This document shows, one piece after another, positions 37,441 through 49,587 of a stretch of 64,000 bases of DNA. The notes under the pieces are model-generated. The model saw only the letters and a list, made by a program, of their open reading frames with translations, was not told the origin of the DNA and did not search any database. The stretch covers positions 8,754,921 to 8,818,920 of the forward strand of contig NC_054885.1 of the NCBI RefSeq assembly GCF_018320785.1. The letters are read 5' to 3'. Positions within the stretch are counted from its first letter, which is position 1. Each line of letters opens with the position of its first letter. The position numbers were made by a program, and so were the translations under genes. Origin of the DNA: Cheilinus undulatus. Taxonomy: Eukaryota > Chordata > Actinopteri > Labriformes > Labridae.

Positions 37441-38102
37441 TTGTCAAAGCTGGAGAAATTCTCAATTTTCAAAATTTCAAGAGGATATATCTTGTTTCTG
37501 CAGCTTTCATGATGGAGCCAACGTGACTCAAACTGTTGATCATTGCTGCAGAAATGCTCAGTGCTGCATGAAAGACTGCTACATAATGAAAGCAGGAACT
37601 GGAAGCTGCCATTCTGTTGCTGTATCTCCTTTGCATTTTGTGCTACTTACTTCCTATGAACCAGCATTTCTCTCTGCCATCAGTTGAGAGTTAAATTGTC
37701 CAGCCTCACTTCTGTAGTGTGGAACACCAACGTCCCCATGCCCTGTAATGTTGTGGCACCACCTGGCATTTCCGGGTTGAGTAGAGACAGAGGCATTGCC
37801 CGATGCAGCCCACCTATATGGATAACTTCATGTTTTGTGCTTAGTAGTCTTTGGGCTTTTCCAATATGACCTTTGGCCGTGCAAATCCAAACCAAGCGCT
37901 GCTGCTTTACTTTTACATCCCCAGTTTGGTGGTGCCATGCTAGGCTGACCCAGAATGATCCTGCTCTGGAACAGGGCCAAAACACGCCCATCCTACCTCA
38001 AATTATGATGTCACAGCAATTTATCATTTGGGGATGCCTCGCAGACGTCTTTAAGTATTAACCCCTGGACCAAACTTTGAAATACCTGCTGGATTACCAT
38101 AA

Positions 38103-38631
38103 CCTGACACGGCAGATGGATTTGTTTCACACATCCATCTGGAAAAACTTTAATACTAGAAAAAAAACTTGGGAGTGTGATTGGATGAACGTTCTGTCTG
38201 TCACATCACAGGCCAACCAGAGCAACAAAAACATGTGACATTGTCGCCGCTACCGAGGTGCATGTGCACAGCTACTGAGGAATAACTTGAACCATGGTGA
38301 CTATAGACATGTAAGTACACGACTTTTGCCGTTTTTTAAAAAAGAAAACAACTCACTGCTGTTCTTTGTTCTCCTTTTAACAAAGAAATGTCATCAAGTT
38401 CTGATAAAACTGGAGCTTTAGCAGCATCCATGCTAATGTCTTTCGCCATAATTAAACCGGCCTCTCGTTGCTGCTTGCTTACATCACAACTCCGCCGCGC
38501 CCTAAAGTACTGCCCCTCATCGCTGATTGGTCCTGTCACTTTCTAACCAGGCCCAAAAGGTTCAGATGGGAGCTTTGCAAGATGGATTTGCCAGTGACAA
38601 ACATGGAAACTGGCATATCCTTCTGCTTTGA
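38103..38631 (-). mobile_element. Short inverted-end element with helicase-exon remnant, copy 3
   Basis: The left end is CCTGACACGGCAGATGGATT; the right end, reversed, is the CAAAGCAGAAGGAT form. The minus strand encodes MAKDISMDAAKAPVLSELDD, then ISLLKGEQRTAV, as in copies 1 and 4, with an intact start but no Walker A segment. It is the same length class (about 530 bp) as copy 1. Confidence 0.7.
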
Positions 38632-38799
38632 ATGGCCAATTCTTGGACAGCTGAAGACACAAAACAATGCTTCTTAAGTGCACCTATTTTATGTCATCAA
38701 TTTGTCAGCTCTAGACCCACCGTCAAATAGGCCACCCTGTGCTGCCATGCCAAGTCAAACCAAGTACAGTCAAGTCACTCAGTGTAATGGAAAAGCCCA

Positions 38800-39070
38800 A
38801 ACTGTGCATCAAAAACTCTCTCCATTCGGTGTATTTACTGTACAGTGCAGTGACGTTTTGGTTTCATGGATGAATTTTGCATAATGATGTAGAAAAGATG
38901 CTAAAGTGGCTTTCCTGGTTAGTGCCTTCACAATCTCAAAATGCTTTGCAAATAACACGCTGCACGAGCCAGGAAGGCCACTTTGAACCACTTTTCCCCC
39001 TCATTATTTAAAATTCATCCATGAAACCACATTGGTGGTTCACTGTTTACATTGCACCTTATGTGCTGTA
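38800..39070. mobile_element. Small fold-back element
   Basis: The left arm ('ggtttcatggatgaattttg', 'aaagtggctttcctgg') and the right arm (reverse complement of 'ccaggaaggccactttgaac' through 'aattcatccatgaaacc') form a stem of about 60-65 bp around a ~40-bp loop. A partial left-arm copy lies at 56155-56215. Confidence 0.7.
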
Positions 39071-40184
39071 GTTTCTGTCACATAGGGCCCTCAGTCCAAA
39101 ACAAAAGAAGCAAGCTGCAGCACATCTCTACTCATCATCTTTTGTAGTTGTTTTGATAACAAGTCACCCGTGGTGGAATTTACTTACTGTGCATTCAAAG
39201 CATTTAATCATTTACCTTTTCCTTTCAGTTTAATGATAAAGTTGGTCTTTTTACCCAGGTATCACTGAAGGGTTGCCTGTTGCATCTGAATGTTTCATAA
39301 GAAAAGTTTTTCCTCCCTTGAAAGCTTCATGTCGGATTATCTCCTGAATGACTCATTTACTTTAGTCCCTGTATGTTCTTTGCACCTTGGACCCAAGTTT
39401 GCAGTCTGTATTTCTTTGTTGGTTTTATTTCTATTTGCACAGTTTATCTTTCAAACCTTCTCCTGCACACCTTTTCATTACCCTTCCCTGTGAGCCTGTT
39501 TATGACCTCCTCTCCCCATTCCAGCCTTTGTCAACCTTCACACCCATCTCACAGCATCCTGTCTTTCATCACCCTGGCCGAACAGAGGCGATCACACCCC
39601 GATCAGCACTGCAAACAATCCACACTTGCAGGAAAATCAATTAAATAAATGCAACTGTCTGTAATGCTTGGCTCAATCTGGATTTTTGTTTGCCTACAGA
39701 CCTGTTTGTACGCCCTGAAAATGAACTCTTACACTGTGTGTTTTCCTGCTGGTGTGATGCATTTCTCTACCCATAGGCTCAATGCCAGGGTTCCTGCAAG
39801 GAGGAAAACCATCGCTCAACAGATGTGCCACCCAGAAATCCAACCATGCAGGCCCAGCCAGTCTTTTTGCAAACCTTAGCAGAGATGAAACTCGTTAAAC
39901 ATTTCTTTATTAGGCTCTCTATAAGCTGCAGGTGTACAGAAAGTACGCTGAAACCTACACTTAAGTTTCACAAGAGATTACATCTACTTTGTGGAACTCT
40001 ACCTGATGGAATTGAAACAGGTTTTTTAAGTATAAAAGCTAAACTGGTTTGTCTTAGTTGCTGACTCATTTACAGTCAAGCACAGCTCTGTTCATTGCGT
40101 TGCACAAATGAAGGAACATAGAAATTTGAACTCCATGATTCCTGACACCTAAAAAGAGCAGGTCTTACCTTAACTCCTACAATC
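39071..40184. other. Intergenic, nothing recognised
   Basis: The overlapping frames at 39373-39648 in three readings reflect pyrimidine-rich sequence rather than a gene. Confidence 0.4.
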
Positions 40185-40960
40185 CAGTCCCAAAAAGTTG
40201 GTGCACAGTGTAGAATGTGAACTATAGCACAATATTTGCAAATATTTCTCCACCATGCATTTAATGCATACAGCACAAAGACAAGATATGCAATGTTGAA
40301 CTGATATTTTTCTGATGTGTACTCATATTCTAAATTTGATGCTCATAACATATTCCAAAAAAGAAAAAAAAAATTATATATATATATATAAACCATCTGG
40401 AACATTTCACAGAAGCGTAGGTTAATTGATAGGGAATAGTACTATGGTAATGTAAAAAAAAAACAGTTCCTAGAATTTCAGAGAGATTTCACCATCCACA
40501 GTCCATAATAACATCAAAAGATTCAGGGACTCTGTAGAAATCTCTGCAGGTAAGGGGGAAGGCCAGAAACCAACAGTGAAACCTTTAACCCATAAAGCAG
40601 CACTGCATTGGAAACCAGCAACATTTTGTGATGGATATTACAACACTGGCTTAGAAACCCTTTGTAAAACCATTGTCGGTTAACTTGAAGTAGAAAAGGG
40701 GGTCGTGGACTGGCAAGTCCACTCTGCTGACCGTTTTAAAAAATAAGGGCCATCCAGTCCTCTTGGTCAAAGAGGAAAAGACCATCCAGACTGTTATCAA
40801 CACAAAGTTCAAAAGCCAGCAACCTTGCAAAGCAGTCAGACTCCATCCCTGTCATCAGGCAAATCCATTTTTAAAAAGCTTCAATCCACCACGTTTGTGC
40901 CGAACTAATCACTGTTTGAACCGTTTGCAATGGCTCCCTCCTGAACGTGACCAAGTTCTG
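40185..40960 (+). mobile_element. Tc1-like element, heavily decayed
   Basis: Left-end phrases 'cccaaaaagttggtgcacag' and 'catgcatttaatgcatacag', then 'gattcagggactctgtagaa' and 'ccatccagactgttatcaac', follow the order seen in better Tc1 copies here. A (TA)n stretch sits at 40374-40392. No transposase frame. Confidence 0.6.
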
Positions 40961-41059
40961 CATGAAAGAAAGAATAAAACCAATGCTAAACGCTGTTAAT
41001 GATGGGAAAAATGTTTTCGCTTTACTCTGCTCTTCGGCACGAGCTTGTGATAGTTACGG

Positions 41060-41189
41060 GGGAAAAGGTTAGTTGTTATGTGAGTGGTGGTGTATGATGG
41101 CTGCCACTGGCGTGATTAGCTCGGACTTAGGCACAGCGGCAGGTTTGTCAGAACTGGAGAACATTTCTTAACCAAAACAAGAGCAGAGA
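41060..41189 (+). repeat. Third repeat family, left piece (interrupted by copy 4)
   Basis: Reads 'attagctcggacttaggcac', then a segment that would encode LSELENIS, stop, PKQEQR. This is the same motif as in the helicase-remnant elements. The remainder continues after 41680. Homologous pieces lie at 41770-42060 and, reversed, 44820-45070. Confidence 0.5.
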
Positions 41190-41679
41190 TAACCTTGTAA
41201 AGCAGATGAATTCTCACGTTTCTGTGTTTCTCTCTGGCGAATCCCTCTTCTCAAAGCTCCCGTCTGAACAATTTGGGCTAGGTTAGAAAGTTACAGGACC
41301 AATCAGCGATGAGGGGCAGTACTTTCAGGCGCGGCAGAGTCGTGATGTAAGCAAGGAGAGACTGGTGCAATTATGGCGGAAGACATTAGCGCTGATGCTG
41401 CTAAAACATCTGTTTTATCAGAACTTGATAAAATTTTTTGTTAAAAGCAGAACAAAGAACAGCAGTGAGTTGTTTTCTCTTTAAAAACGTCAAAAGTCAT
41501 GTACTGACCTATAGTAGGGGTTTTGTTGTTCTGATTGGCCTGTAAAGATGTGACAGACAGAACGTTCATCCAGTCACCCTCTGAGGTTTTTTTCAAAGGC
41601 TCTGCCCTTTCCTAAACGCTGTCTATGAGTGGTTTACCAGATGTACGTGTGAAGCAAATTCATCTGGCATATCGGATTA
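41190..41679 (+). mobile_element. Short inverted-end element with helicase-exon remnant, copy 4
   Basis: The ends are TAACCTTGTAAAGCAGATGA and, reversed, TAATCCGATATGCCAGATGA. The flanks gagcagaga (41181-41189) and gggcagagt (41680-41688) match at 7 of 9 positions and may be the target duplication. The interior encodes MAEDISADAAKT followed by LSELD and EQRTAV in a broken frame, without Walker A. 490 bp. Confidence 0.75.
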
Positions 41680-41769
41680 GGGCAGAGTGCCACACTGAAT
41701 GCTTTTCTTGACAGAAAAGATGTTTTCGCTCTTCTCCCGGGCTGCTTCTGCCTGGGTTTGCAATCGTTT

Positions 41770-42060
41770 ACTAGTGTGGTTTGCCAGTGTATTCAGTGAC
41801 TGCTGCCGTGGTAGCTACTAGCTCAGACGTAGCTGTAGCAAAGCGTCAGTTTAATCGGAGCTGGATGGTATTTCATTTTAAAAACAAGAGCAAAGAGCCA
41901 CACTGAGATCTTGTTTTGGCAGAGAGGATGTTTGGCATTAGCTCTGGCATTAACAATCTACAATAGTGAGAGCCTGCCTGTCAGCTAAAGAGTAGCACAT
42001 GCACAACGTTATAAATGTGACAAAACATTCCTCCAATCACTTTCTAAGAACTCTGTTTTA
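41770..42060 (+). repeat. Third repeat family, second copy
   Basis: 'tagctcagacgtagctgtag', then codons that would read SELDGISF, stop, KQEQR, then 'agccacactgagatcttgtt'. It parallels 41060-41189 plus the sequence after 41680, about 700 bp away. The reversed homologue is at 44820-45070. Confidence 0.5.
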
Positions 42061-42204
42061 AGTACTGCCCTACCTGAATGCTTTCTATGGGACCCTACCC
42101 AGATGAATGTGAAATATATACATGCAATGGAGATATGAAACAGTCTATCTCGTATGTCAGGTTGAAGTTCCGGTTTCAGTTGTCTTATTTTTCACTTCCT
42201 ACTG

Positions 42205-42480
42205 TCCCATAGATTTTCAGTGGCAGCGGTGAGACAGGTCTGGACTGCAGACAGGACACTCTAGTACCCACATTCTTTCACTGTGAAGCCAGGCTGTTGT
42301 AACTTGGGCCGAATGTGGCTTGACATTGTCTTGCTGAAATAAGCAGGGAGGTTCCTGATGAAGACGTCTGGATGGAAGCATATGAAAACCTGTCAGTATT
42401 AATGTTGCTATCACAGATGTGCAAGTGACCAATGCCATGAGCACTAATACACCCCCACACTGTCTCAGATTGCAAGCTTT
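42205..42480 (-). mobile_element. Tc1-like fragment, reversed
   Basis: The minus-strand frame includes HQEPPCLFQQDNVKPHSAQV, then VLECPVCSPDLSH, corresponding to the Tc1 QDN-PH and 'W-P--SPDL' catalytic region. Both element ends are missing. Confidence 0.75.
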
Positions 42481-43532
42481 TGAACTTTATGATGAGAACA
42501 ACCCAATAACCCTCCCATGGATGGCCTTGTCTTCAGGTAACCATCCTCTAACTATTAACTTGTCATCACTATTAAATCTTGCACAAGCAACATTTAAAAA
42601 AAACTGCATGAGAGTTTCAGCATAAGTGTTTTGCATATTTTTATTCTATGTTCACTCGCATTATCTTACATTGAATCTGTAGCGGTATGACCGCAGGTTT
42701 ACGGTTCACAGCACTTAAGGAGCAGCTTCTCAGGGTTATTTCTGAACAGAGCTGGCACTATGATAACTGTCAACAGATTTATTGCTTTTCACTCATTGAC
42801 ACAAAGCTTCAGCCTGGAAACTAGTTTCAGAACCTCGGGCTGTTGGATCCTCTCCAACGTCAACGCCCACACATGTCAGAGGAGTAACAAAGAGAGCACA
42901 TTGTATTGAATAATGTGAGGGAAATGAGAAATTATGTTTGATATAAAGGCGCCTTCAATAATGTCACAGAGTTACAATACATCTACACTGTGATGCAGAT
43001 TTGTGAAAAGTTTAATGTCGCTACCACCAGGTCTGTCTACAAAATGCAGGAAACTTTTAAGAAACACTTTTCTAAATGGAGCTTGTTTTGACAGTTTCTG
43101 ATGCAACATTCACAGTGTCCCGGGACCACCCCTGCAGGAGCCCTTCCCTCATCCCTGGTGCCTTCATTAAGGCTGGACTCACTTGAAATCTCAGAGTGGT
43201 GGCATTTTATGACATTCTTCTGATGTGCAATTTTCCAAGTTAAGTTAATCTCATTTTCTCCCTCACTCTCTACTGTTCATTTAAACTGTTCCTCTGAGCG
43301 TCCCCACACGCCTGGAGCACCTCTGTTTGAGACTGGATTTACAACATTTGTCTATTTGCAGTTCTCTAAAATTGTTTGACTTCATATTCTTCAAGGGGCT
43401 GCAGCTGCTTTGTTTTTTTGTTTTTTTTTTGCAGCACATTTCTTCCATTTCCATTACATTACAGCTATTGCAGTTGTTTTTTACCTTTGCATGTGCCATT
43501 CAGTTAGCATTGTTTCTGAAAAATAGCATATA
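42481..43532. other. Intergenic, nothing recognised
   Basis: No supported gene or repeat ends. Confidence 0.4.
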
Positions 43533-44753
43533 CACTATATTGCCAAAAGTATTCACTCACCAATCCAAATAATTGAAATCAAGTGTTCCAATCACTTCCA
43601 TGGCCACAGGTGTATAAAATCAAGCACCTAGGCATGCAGACTGTTTCTACAAACATTTGTGAAAGAATGGGTCACTCTCAGTGAATTCCAGCGTGGTACT
43701 GTGATAGGATGCCACCTGTGCAACAAATCCGGTGGTGAAATTTCCTTGCTCCTAAATATTCCACAGTCAACTGTCAGTGGTATTATAACAAAGTGGAAGT
43801 GATTGGGAATGACAGCAACTCAGCCACGAAGCGGTAGGCCACGTAAAATGATGGAGTGTGGTCAGCGGATGCTGAGGCGCATACTGCGCAGAGGTTGCCA
43901 ACTTTCTGCAGAGTCAATGGCTACAGACCTCCAAACTTCATGTGGCCTTCAAATTAGCTCAAGAACAGTGCGTGGAATTGCTTCATGGAATTGCTTTCCA
44001 TGGCTGAGCTGCTGTACCCAAGCCATGCATCATCAAGTGCAATGCAAAGTGTCAGATGCAGTGGTGTAAAGCATGCCGCTACTGGACTCTAGAGCAGTGG
44101 AGACGCATTCTCTGGAGTGATGGATTGTGCTTCTCCATCTGGCAATTTCATCTGCCAGGAGAATGGTACTTGTCTGACAGCATTGTGCCAAGTGTAAAAT
44201 TTGGTGGAGGGGGGATTATGGTGTGGGGTTGTTTTTCAGGAGCTGGGCTTGACCCCTTAGTTCCAGTGAAAGGAACTCTGAATGCTTCAGCATACCAAGA
44301 GATTTTGGACAATTCCATGCTCCCAACTTTGTGGGAACTGTTTGGGGATGGCCCCTTCCTGTTCCATCATGACTGTGCACCAGTGCACAAAGCAAGGTCC
44401 ATAAAGACATGGATGAGAGAGTTTGGTGTGGATGGACTTGACTGGCCTGCACAGAGTCCTGAGCTTAACTCGATCGAACACCTTTGGGATGAATTATAGC
44501 GGAGACTGAGAGCCAGGCCTTCTCGTCCAACATCAGTGTGTGCCCTCACAAATGCGCTTCTGGAAGAAAGGTCAAAAAATCCCATAAACACAATCCTAAA
44601 CCTTGTGGAAAGCCTTCCCAGAAGAATTGAAGCTGTTATAGCTGCAAAGGGTGGAACAACATCATATTAAACCCTATGGATTAAGAATGGGATGCCACTT
44701 AAATTCCATATGTGAGTCAAGGCAGGTGAGCGAATACTTTTGGCAATATAGTG
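43533..44753 (+). mobile_element. Near full-length Tc1-like transposon with broken transposase
   Basis: Both ends read CACTATATTGCCAAAAGTAT then TC(A/G)CTCACC, 28 of 29 matching, flanked by TA on both sides (43531-43532, 44754-44755); 1221 bp. The transposase lies on the plus strand. The DNA-binding part with SGRPRKM (43803-44069) and the catalytic part with [25 protein letters not shown] and [16 protein letters not shown] (44056-44499) are in different frames. A TAG follows HLWDEL, after which the frame resumes to about 44668. The expected length is about 340 aa, so this copy is inactive, but its ends look fresh. Confidence 0.92.
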
Positions 44754-44819
44754 TATAAAAATATATTTTAAATCAATGGTTCCTTTTTTCCTTAGGCCAT
44801 CCCCCACTCATATCTACAT

Positions 44820-45070
44820 CTGGCAGCAGCCATTGGATACAGTGGCTAACCCCACCCATAACACTCATAAACCCACGCCGAAGCAAGCCGAGAGAAGACA
44901 AAATGTGGTCCTGTTCCAGTAAAACTGACGCTTTGCTGAAGCTACATCCGAGCTACTCACCGCACTGAAGGCAGCCATTAGTGATGGCTTTGAGTATAAC
45001 AAAACCCCACCCATAGTGCAGCTCTGTACAGCTCTGAAAGTATCCTCACTCCTTCAGTCAGTTAGTCACA
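44820..45070 (-). repeat. Third repeat family, reversed copy
   Basis: 'ccagtaaaactgacgctttg' and 'ctgaagctacatccgagcta' are the reverse complement of 41770-41870. No frame. Confidence 0.45.
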
Positions 45071-46394
45071 TACAGACCTATGGTATCAAGGCACATCACC
45101 AGGGGTGAAAAGGCCCAGGCAAAACAGATACCATCAAGCTTGACCTTGGCTGCTGAGCAACACAAGCTTGACTCTTACCCCTCCCCCTCCAAGCCCCAGG
45201 TTGCGGAATACATCAGGGTCATGATAAATCCCTAGTGCCCTACATGACTGTTTGTACAATTTTTAAACCATAATCTTAAATTTTAATCCCCCATTTTGTA
45301 CTGCATTCATTCTATTCCAACAACCGCTACAGGCTGATGTGGTTTCTATAAACAGAAGGTAAACATGAGCCGGTTTCTGGTTAGTCTGGTTAGTTTTAGC
45401 ATTCCAAAAATGTTCCACCACAAATTCCAACAGCCACAAAATAATAAACAGGCTTTGTTTGTTGGTTTTGCCAACAGTTAGCTTCATGCCTCACGTACAC
45501 ACATTCATAATAAAGTAGAAAGTTATCTGACAAGTCATCAACAGTGAGCTAAGTATGGGGTAGATCAGTGATAGTCGGTTGTTTATCAATCAAGATTCCC
45601 ACACTTGACCTGCACAGTCTCATGCAGAAGTGTCGTTTGGGAAGACACTGACCCCCAAAGTACCCCCATGAAAAAACACGATAATGATTATAATACTGAT
45701 GGACACTTTACACTGCAGCCTTCATCATCAGCGTGTGAATGTAGAGTGACGGCTATGTGTTAGAGCAATTAGAGTTGCCATATGGATAGAAAAGCACAAG
45801 ACAAGCACAAGTCCATCCACCTTGCACTTTAACCTCTCTTATACACGAGCAGTAAAGCGCATCCTTACGAAGCTGAGAGCAGCACTTTGCCGCCAACAGG
45901 TTCACCTAAGGTGCGGTTGTACCGGATATTATCACCCTGTTATTATCTTCTGTTTTCTGCCTTGTACTCATTCATACACTGTAAAAACCTGATTGTTGAT
46001 ATGTCGGTGTTCAACATTTCTGAGCGGCTTTAACCACCAAAGTGTAATTCTTTAAATGGCCTTTCACTGGTGGAGTTATTTGATGGTTTTATCTAGTTTT
46101 AGATGTTTAATGCTTTAGCACCATGAGTGAAGTTGTTCACTGAGTTAGTCACTTCCTGGCTGTAAAGCTGCAAAGATAGTCAGCTGCTCTGTATGATTGA
46201 AGACTTCTTAATAATAACCTTGAATTCCTTATTCATATATAGAGATGTTGAAGTCTGTGCTGAGAAAACTTGAAACCCATGATACTCTAATAGGCTGTTT
46301 GTAGTCACATGATGCCAAATGAATTGGGGCTCAGGAAGTGTGTCACAAGACACTAGGATGGGTCTCCAGACTCCCTAAAAAACTAAGAATATTT
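45071..46394. other. Intergenic, nothing recognised
   Basis: No supported gene, RNA gene or repeat ends. Confidence 0.4.
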
Positions 46395-46990
46395 TTTGAA
46401 TTCAACTGTTGCCACTTTATGCCAATTTTGCCAAATTTTAACCAGGTTTCATCATCTTCCTCCACAATTTTTAACACATTTTTTTTGGCATTTTAAACCC
46501 TTTCCACCACTTTTTTTTCTGCCTGTTTTGCCACTTCTAAACCAATTCTTGCCACATAAGCCAAATGTTGCCTCTGTTGAACCATTATTGCCACTATTAA
46601 CCCCATTTTACCACTTTATATGCCCAATTTTTCCAATTTTAACCACATTTCACTGATATGCCTTTTTTTTGCCAGTTTGACCAATTTCTGCCAATATCTG
46701 CCTATTTTTTCTTAGTTAGCACTATTTTGCCAGTTTATGTCAACTTTGCTTCCCATTTCATCAAATTTCCCCCCATATTTGTCAATTCAAAGTATTTTCA
46801 GCCACTTTTTAATTCCTTTGTATCACTACTTATTGCCCAATTTTGCCACTGTAACCCATTTTTGCCTTTTCGGCTACTTTTTGCCATTCTTACATAATTT
46901 TTACCGATTCTAACCCATTTCTGATACTTTAAAGATCCATTTTCACCACCTTTTCCATCATTTTTGCCATTACTAACCCTTTTTTCAAAT
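46395..46990. repeat. Degenerate 'ttttgccactttaaccca' array
   Basis: About 600 bp of short pyrimidine-rich units (ttttgccac, taacccattt, ttgccattttaacc), the reverse complement of the array at 34285-34960. It ends at the AT microsatellite beside the next element. No inverted ends found. Confidence 0.65.
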
Positions 46991-47024
46991 TTTAACTGAT
47001 ATATATATATATATATATATATAT

Positions 47025-48715
47025 TAGGGCTGTCAATAGATTAAAATTTTTAATTGCGATTAATCTCACAAATTCCATAGTTAACTCACGATTAATTGCA
47101 AATTAATCGCACTTTTTTGTCTGTTCTAAATGTACCTTACAGTACTATTTCTCAAGATTTAAATACCCTTATCAACACAAGTGGACAAAAATGCTTTCTT
47201 TATGCAAATGTTTGTTCATGTCAACAACCCAAAATAACAACAGATAAAGTCCAGAAAATTCTCTAGTCTGAGCTCAAAGATACTGAACACTGCAAAAATA
47301 TGCTGAGAGCATAACATGGTAAACTAAAGCCACATTACTGAATAATACCACAATGTAGAGTCAAACTTTAGACTTCTAGAAGTTAACTCTGTTCTCAGCA
47401 GCTGAACACCAAACAACAGATCTCATCATCACCCATGCACATAAAGAAGTCTCTGCTGAGAGCTCAGCAGTAAGGCACAGACACATCTAATGGTGTTTCA
47501 CTGTTCTGATGTGAGTAAGGTGGACACATCTGCCCTGCTCAAGAGAAAAAGCAAGTAATTACTTAAAAATGTCTGCTATTACTTATCATATTTTTACTTT
47601 CAAACTAAAAAAGGTAGTCCAAATGTAAAATAAATGCTGACAGTAAGAGATGACTGTCATCAGTCCAGTAGATTTACTGGAATGATGTCATTAAACACAC
47701 ATGTGAAGCTGCTTTTAAAAACTCATGAACACACAAAGTAAAAGAAGTCTCAGTGGAGAACCTTTAAGGTGTCCTAAGAGGACTTAACCATCTATTCATT
47801 CTTCAGATCATGGAAGAGCGACAATTTTAATCTAAAACCATTTTTTTCTTCCTAAATAAAGGAGACCCACAGTCTAATAATGCCTTCAGCTTATATTATG
47901 ATACTCTACAGAGCTCATTCACTCTCAGGCTCACCTGTAACCTCTGCTCTCCTGTCACACACCAGCCTCTGCTGCTCTGTCTCCTCCTCCTCATGATGCA
48001 GCTGTACATTCACCATGCATCAGACAATCTCCTATAGGGACTGCAGAGTCTTTGACAGTTTTGCAGCATCTTGATTGACTGTTATTTAAATTTGGCGTTT
48101 ATTTACAGTTCCAGTCCATCGTTTGAGTAAGTTTCGTTTTTTTCCGAATACTTTCACTTTCAAGCAGGAGCTGCGTGGGGATGAGAGCGGACCTTTAGCG
48201 CAGCTGTGGTGCCGGTTCATGGCAGATATAATAGCCTAAATAAATGAATAAATCATACTGGCCCAAAAGTGCGTCAGCACACCGGGAAATGCCCGGTATG
48301 CCAGATAGTGAGTCCACCCCTGCAGAGTTGTCTGTCTCCATTGTAAACAAATCCAGCATGGCGAGGGGGGCAGCTCTCTGCATTAGCGGTGTGCATGGCC
48401 AGCGAGTGGTGCAGGCTGTATAAGACTCTACGAACTTCCTGTAACTCCGCTCATGTCAACGGTAGGAGAAAATAACTTAAGTCTTATCTGACATGATCTG
48501 AAAGCTGAACCTGTCATTCAAAAGTCTCTATCCTTTATCCATTTCTGCTCGCTTGTACCGCATCACGACAGCGCCACTTCCTGGTCTGGCAAACTACAGG
48601 ATGGGTTGAGGATCATACAGAATGCGCATACGTTGATCGTGTGACAAAAAATTTAGCGGCGTTAAAAGTAATTTGAGTTAACGCGATATTAACGCGTTAA
48701 CTTTGACAGCCCTAA
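47025..48715. mobile_element. hAT-like non-autonomous element inserted in an (AT)n microsatellite
   Basis: It begins TTAGGGCTGTCAATAGATTA and ends, reverse-complemented, TTAGGGCTGTCAAAGTTAAC; 13 exact terminal bases. Runs of (AT)n lie immediately on both sides (46999-47024 and 48716-48741), so an 8-bp target duplication would be hidden. Sub-terminal 'gattaat' and 'aacgcgttaa' repeats are present. No transposase frame in 1.69 kb. Confidence 0.75.
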
Positions 48716-48741
48716 TATATATATATATATATATATATATA

Positions 48742-49587
48742 AACAAAATAGATTTCCATTTTTCTAAAGTCTATATAGTAAACAAATGATTTAAAAAGAG
48801 ATTTGTTTCATGGATAAGAGTTGTTATTTTTTCAGGTCAAATATAAAATATGGATATCACAGCTTAACTTTACAATAGAGCATGATTTTGTTGACCTCCA
48901 GGGGCCCCTAGTTTGGCTGGGCCCCAGAAAGCTCGCCCCTTTATGCCCCCTTATGGACGGCCTTGTTTGAGTGCCAGTTTCCTTTCCTACATCCTTTGAC
49001 GTTTTTAATCCACATTTCAAAGGCCAAACTGGAACCAAATGAAGAGGCAATATTATCAGATAGTATTATTTTCAAGGAGTTTAAACAATTAATTTAGATC
49101 TACGATTCCAACCTTAAAACATCCTTTAGAACCAACATCATTTTTCAAAATGTAATTGTTGTTGAAAACAAAAAAAAGTAAGTAAAAGTGAAGTATTTTT
49201 ATACTGGATTGTGTATGAACTCTTTGAAGACAAATAAAAACTCTGATTATTTTAATAGTTTACTTTCAGTTTTGGAAACAGCCTGAAAAATACTCTTGGG
49301 TTATGATGTGGAATTTTGAGTTGACACCTCAAGCACATGGTTTAAGCATGTTGAAGTAATAAAAATTATGGTCACAATTTAACCACAAAGCACTGAAAAT
49401 ACTTGGCCCTGGGCAAGGCTGTCTAACCTGTGATAACTCAGCAGTGTTGATAAAGAAACCTCTAATTGGTGATTGTGTGGACCAATCAGAGAGCCAGTAA
49501 AAGGTCAAAGAATGCATATATTTGACTAAGTAAGTTAATTACCTTTGCAAAACAACAACCACTGTTTTCAAGTAGAGCTGGTTATCT
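48742..49587. other. Intergenic, nothing recognised
   Basis: The minus-strand frames here show no family motifs. The phrase around 48900-48950 ('gcctggggcccc'-like) may be old repeat. Confidence 0.35.

Noticed and set aside
39373-39648. Overlapping plus-strand frames in all three readings
   Set aside because: Pyrimidine-rich sequence lacking stops; no conserved motif.
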